This document shows positions 61,424 to 64,000 of a stretch of DNA of 64,000 nucleotides, piece after piece. The position numbers and the translations under genes were made by a program. The stretch is from Butyricimonas faecalis (GTDB lineage: Bacteria > Bacteroidota > Bacteroidia > Bacteroidales > Marinifilaceae). The stretch spans positions 1,984,001 to 2,048,000 of the forward strand of contig NZ_CP032819.1 of assembly GCF_003991565.1 (NCBI RefSeq), read 5' to 3'. The stretch's first letter is position 1. Each line of letters begins with the position of its first letter. Under the pieces are notes generated by a model. It had not been told where the DNA came from. It ran no database searches and was given only the letters and a program-made list of their open reading frames with translations.

Positions 61424-62602
61424 ATGAGAAAAGACGAAAGATATAACCAACGAGGAGTGTCTGCATCCAAAGAAGATGTGCATAATGCCATAAAGAACAT
61501 CGACAAAGGTATTTTCCCGAAAGCTTTCTGTAAGATCATCCCCGATTACCTCGGAGGACAGAAAAGCTACTGTAACATCATGCACGCCGACGGGGCCGGG
61601 ACAAAATCTTCACTTGCCTACATGTATTGGAAAGAAACCGGAGATCTATCCGTGTGGAAAGGGATCGCACAGGATGCCTTGATTATGAATATCGATGATT
61701 TACTGTGCGTGGGAGCAGTGGATAATATCTTACTCTCTTCTACCATTGGAAGAAATAAAAAATTAATTCCCGGAGAAGTAATTGCCGCCATTATCAATGG
61801 GACGGAAGAGCTGATCGAGGAATACCGGAAATTAGGTGTCAATATCTATTCTACCGGGGGAGAAACCGCAGATGTAGGAGACCTTGTAAGAACTATTATC
61901 GTGGATTCTACTGTAACTTGCCGGATGAAACGCTCAGATGTGATCTCAAACGACCGGATCAAAGCGGGAGATGTAATCGTTGGACTTTCATCATACGGGC
62001 AAGCCTCCTACGAGACAGAATACAATGGTGGAATGGGTTCCAATGGCCTGACCTCTGCCCGACACGACGTATTTGCCAAGTACTTGGCCGAAAAGTACCC
62101 AGAAAGCTATGATAACTCCGTACCGGAAGAGCTCGTTTATTCCGGAAAATGCAAACTGACAGACGAAATCGCAGGCTTAGGAATTGATGCCGGGAAACTG
62201 GTGCTATCCCCGACCCGTACATATATCCCGGTAATCAAGCAGGTGCTTGACAAGTACCGGAAACAAATCCACGGCATGGTTCACTGTTCAGGTGGAGCCC
62301 AAACCAAGGTCATGAATTTCGTAGAGAACATGCACATCGTGAAGGATAATATGTTCCCCGTTCCTCCCTTGTTCAAGTTGATTCAAGAACAATCGGGGAC
62401 CCCGTGGGAAGAGATGTACAAGGTGTTCAACATGGGCCACCGCATGGAGATCTACGTGGACGAAGAGATTGCCGATGACATTATCGCCATCTCCAAAAGC
62501 TTTAATATTGATGCCCAAATCGTTGGCCGTTGTTACGACAACGAGGAGGGGAAAGGTAATAAGCTCACGATTATCAGCGAACTCGGGAAGTTCATATACT
62601 GA
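61424..62602 (+). CDS. purM: Phosphoribosylformylglycinamidine cyclo-ligase (AIR synthase)
   Basis: The protein of about 392 residues has the AIR-synthase layout: MRKDERYNQRGVSASKEDVH at the start, MHADGAGTKSSLAYMYWKET and the NIYSTGGETADVGDLV block, with GMVHCSGGAQTKVMNF in the C-terminal half. It closes the imidazole ring in purine synthesis with ATP. The frame extends to 61361, but that extra 21-residue stretch is only a translation of the heptamer repeat, so ATG 61424 is the likely start. Confidence 0.88.
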   Translation: MRKDERYNQRGVSASKEDVHNAIKNIDKGIFPKAFCKIIPDYLGGQKSYCNIMHADGAGTKSSLAYMYWKETGDLSVWKGIAQDALIMNIDDLLCVGAVDNILLSSTIGRNKKLIPGEVIAAIINGTEELIEEYRKLGVNIYSTGGETADVGDLVRTIIVDSTVTCRMKRSDVISNDRIKAGDVIVGLSSYGQASYETEYNGGMGSNGLTSARHDVFAKYLAEKYPESYDNSVPEELVYSGKCKLTDEIAGLGIDAGKLVLSPTRTYIPVIKQVLDKYRKQIHGMVHCSGGAQTKVMNFVENMHIVKDNMFPVPPLFKLIQEQSGTPWEEMYKVFNMGHRMEIYVDEEIADDIIAISKSFNIDAQIVGRCYDNEEGKGNKLTIISELGKFIY

Positions 62603-62637
62603 ACCGTGGGTTTCTTCAATTAAATTTATATATATTC

Positions 62638-62669
62638 AACAAAGGCGAGGATCACCCCGCCTTTGTTTT
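62638..62669. terminator. Shared bidirectional terminator of purM and the TlpA gene
   Basis: AACAAAGGCG (62638-62647) pairs with CGCCTTTGTT (62658-62667). The stop codon of the - strand TlpA gene (62668-62670) lies in the T run, so the two convergent genes share one terminator. Confidence 0.7.
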
Positions 62670-64000
62670 ACTTGTCCAATATAGATTTTATATGATTAGC
62701 GCATCCGAGGACAGAAGGCTTCATATAATCGACTTCAACAATTATCCCATTTTTATCAATCAACATAAAACGAGGAATAAATTCAATCGCATATTGCTTA
62801 TAGAAAAAAGAATTCGTTCCTCCTTCCACTATAAATTGTTGCCAAGCCAAGTTCTTCTCCTCAACCATCTTTTTCCAAACCTTAGCTCTAGTGTCAACCG
62901 AGATGCTTATAAACACAATCCGGTCATCATTTTTGAATTCCTCGTGTAACGCTGCCACATGAGGGATTTCCGCTTTACAGGGAGCACACCATGTAGCCCA
63001 AACATCAATATATACCATCTTTCCCCGAAAGTCAGACAAACGATATTTTTGTCCGTTTACATCCACCATTTCAAAGTCGGGAGCCTCTATCCCATTGCGA
63101 ATCTTAAAATAGTTCAGATATACATTCAGTTTTTCCTGACAAGCCGCAATCGAAGCTGTATCGGTACAAACTGTTTTATATTTATCAAAAACTTCCTGCA
63201 TATTAGTTACTTTCTTCCCTTTTAATCTCCAATTCATATAAGCAGTGGCATGTTCGTTCCTAATTTGCCGATCAGTGATCATCTTTTCCACCCTCTCAAG
63301 ATAACGAATAGACCGATCACGGGTATCTGTTTTATCAGCTTTATCCAAATACCAATTAATAACTCCAAAAATCACATTGTAATCCACCCGGTTACGATCA
63401 TTCAAATCAATACTTTGTACAAAAGTGGTAAAGTCCGGATCTACAACGACTTTATCCGGATTAACCCGATGCACGATTCCATAATAATCCAATCCCATAT
63501 ACAATGGTATTACATTTTGCAAACGAGTCCATTTTTCCCGAATCTGCTCATCTGCAACCTTCTCCAACCGTTCTTGAGCAATACGGGCTTTCTCATCTAA
63601 CTTTTTTTGGTAATCTTTAAAAGCAACATATTCCCCAGACACCAGTTCTTCCTGTAAAGAAGCTAATTGAGACATCGCATATTGGTAATTATTCTCAGCC
63701 GACCGATCTCCTTTAAAAATAACACGCTCGCTACCTTCTTTTTTCAAATCAATCACGACACTAAACTGATCACCCGGTTCCAAGTAAAGAGGGGTTTTCT
63801 GCTCCATTACAGATAACGAAGCCGGAAGATGTTGATCATGCTGATAGACAAACTTACCGCTTTTCCCTACTTGAAGCGTGTCTATCAATTCATGCTTTCC
63901 CTCGTAATACGATAGAGTCAAACATTCTCCTTTGTAATGTTTAACGGTCCCCTGTATTTTAATTTGGGCGTTGGTTGTACTTACGATTCCACCAAACAAT
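62668..64000 (-). CDS. TlpA-family thioredoxin, 5' end cut by the window
   Basis: The visible 443 residues begin inside a signal peptide (ending TTNAQ), so the true start lies beyond 64000. A DUF4369-like domain comes first, then a helical middle, and a C-terminal TlpA/AhpC-TSA domain with active site VWATWCAPCKAE and the segment GIEAPDFEMVDVNGQKYRLS. It should act as a periplasmic thiol-disulfide reductase. It resembles the double-TlpA protein at 5751-7646 in domain type but has one thioredoxin domain in the visible part. Confidence 0.85.
   Translation of the reverse strand, partial: LFGGIVSTTNAQIKIQGTVKHYKGECLTLSYYEGKHELIDTLQVGKSGKFVYQHDQHLPASLSVMEQKTPLYLEPGDQFSVVIDLKKEGSERVIFKGDRSAENNYQYAMSQLASLQEELVSGEYVAFKDYQKKLDEKARIAQERLEKVADEQIREKWTRLQNVIPLYMGLDYYGIVHRVNPDKVVVDPDFTTFVQSIDLNDRNRVDYNVIFGVINWYLDKADKTDTRDRSIRYLERVEKMITDRQIRNEHATAYMNWRLKGKKVTNMQEVFDKYKTVCTDTASIAACQEKLNVYLNYFKIRNGIEAPDFEMVDVNGQKYRLSDFRGKMVYIDVWATWCAPCKAEIPHVAALHEEFKNDDRIVFISISVDTRAKVWKKMVEEKNLAWQQFIVEGGTNSFFYKQYAIEFIPRFMLIDKNGIIVEVDYMKPSVLGCANHIKSILDK

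Overview
The window looks like a chromosome segment of an anaerobic gut Bacteroidales, plausibly of the Odoribacteraceae (Butyricimonas-like). The evidence is two SusC/SusD pairs, an ECF sigma/FecR pair, TlpA-type lipid-linked thioredoxins, DUF6562/Mfa-like lipoproteins, a fused SecDF, a GldH homologue, and many promoters of the Bacteroidetes type (TAnnTTTG at -7). The genus is an inference. No rRNA, tRNA, CRISPR array, phage or intact insertion sequence was seen.

Layout. 0.1-5.3 kb: a + strand operon of a two-domain glycosyltransferase, a HIT/GalT-like DUF4922 protein, a SpoIID/LytB protein and an AmpG-like permease, probably concerned with cell-wall fragments. 5.3-16.1 kb: a - strand regulated importer locus (ECF sigma, FecR anti-sigma, STN-containing SusC, SusD, double-TlpA protein). 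Its sigma and anti-sigma genes are split by about 1.6 kb of AT-rich DNA carrying a small ORF, a 254-bp repeat and a GNAT-DUF3795 fusion. 16.2-25.8 kb: a surface-appendage-like locus: a collagen-like DUF4988 lipoprotein divergent from DUF3575 plus four paralogous fimbrillin-like lipoproteins, the last an 850-residue adhesin candidate. 26-35.7 kb: housekeeping and cell-wall genes (metG, an S66 homologue with an altered active site, a C26-M19 fusion, a Nudix CoA pyrophosphatase, gldH, trmB, mnmA, ddl). 35.8-38.4 kb: MATE exporter and malate dehydrogenase. 38.7-43.6 kb: a second SusC/SusD pair with no sigma/anti-sigma. 44.3-47.8 kb: a retropepsin-like protease and secDF. 48-52.9 kb: a five-gene [FeFe]-hydrogenase operon. 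53-54.5 kb: a GH109-type protein. 54.7-61.3 kb: TolC-MacA-MacB-type exporter followed by a LytS/LytTR two-component system. 61.4-64 kb: purM, then a TlpA-family gene cut by the window end.

The most interesting system is the hydrogenase operon (48046-52901). It pairs an H2-sensor-type HydA homologue (proton-relay Cys replaced by Ala; C-terminal iron-sulfur and PAS domains) with a SpoIIE-type phosphatase, two small [2Fe-2S] thioredoxin-like proteins, and a separate catalytic group-B-like [FeFe]-hydrogenase that keeps every H-cluster ligand. Gene order suggests a self-contained sense-and-make H2 unit whose phosphatase target is not encoded nearby.

Four families of interspersed non-coding repeats are also present: a 112-bp element with terminal inverted repeats (2 copies), a 254-bp element with an 11-bp tandem block (2 copies in opposite orientation), a C/G-rich 90-125-bp hairpin element at gene ends (3 copies plus a fragment), and AT-rich direct repeats that abut or supply start codons.
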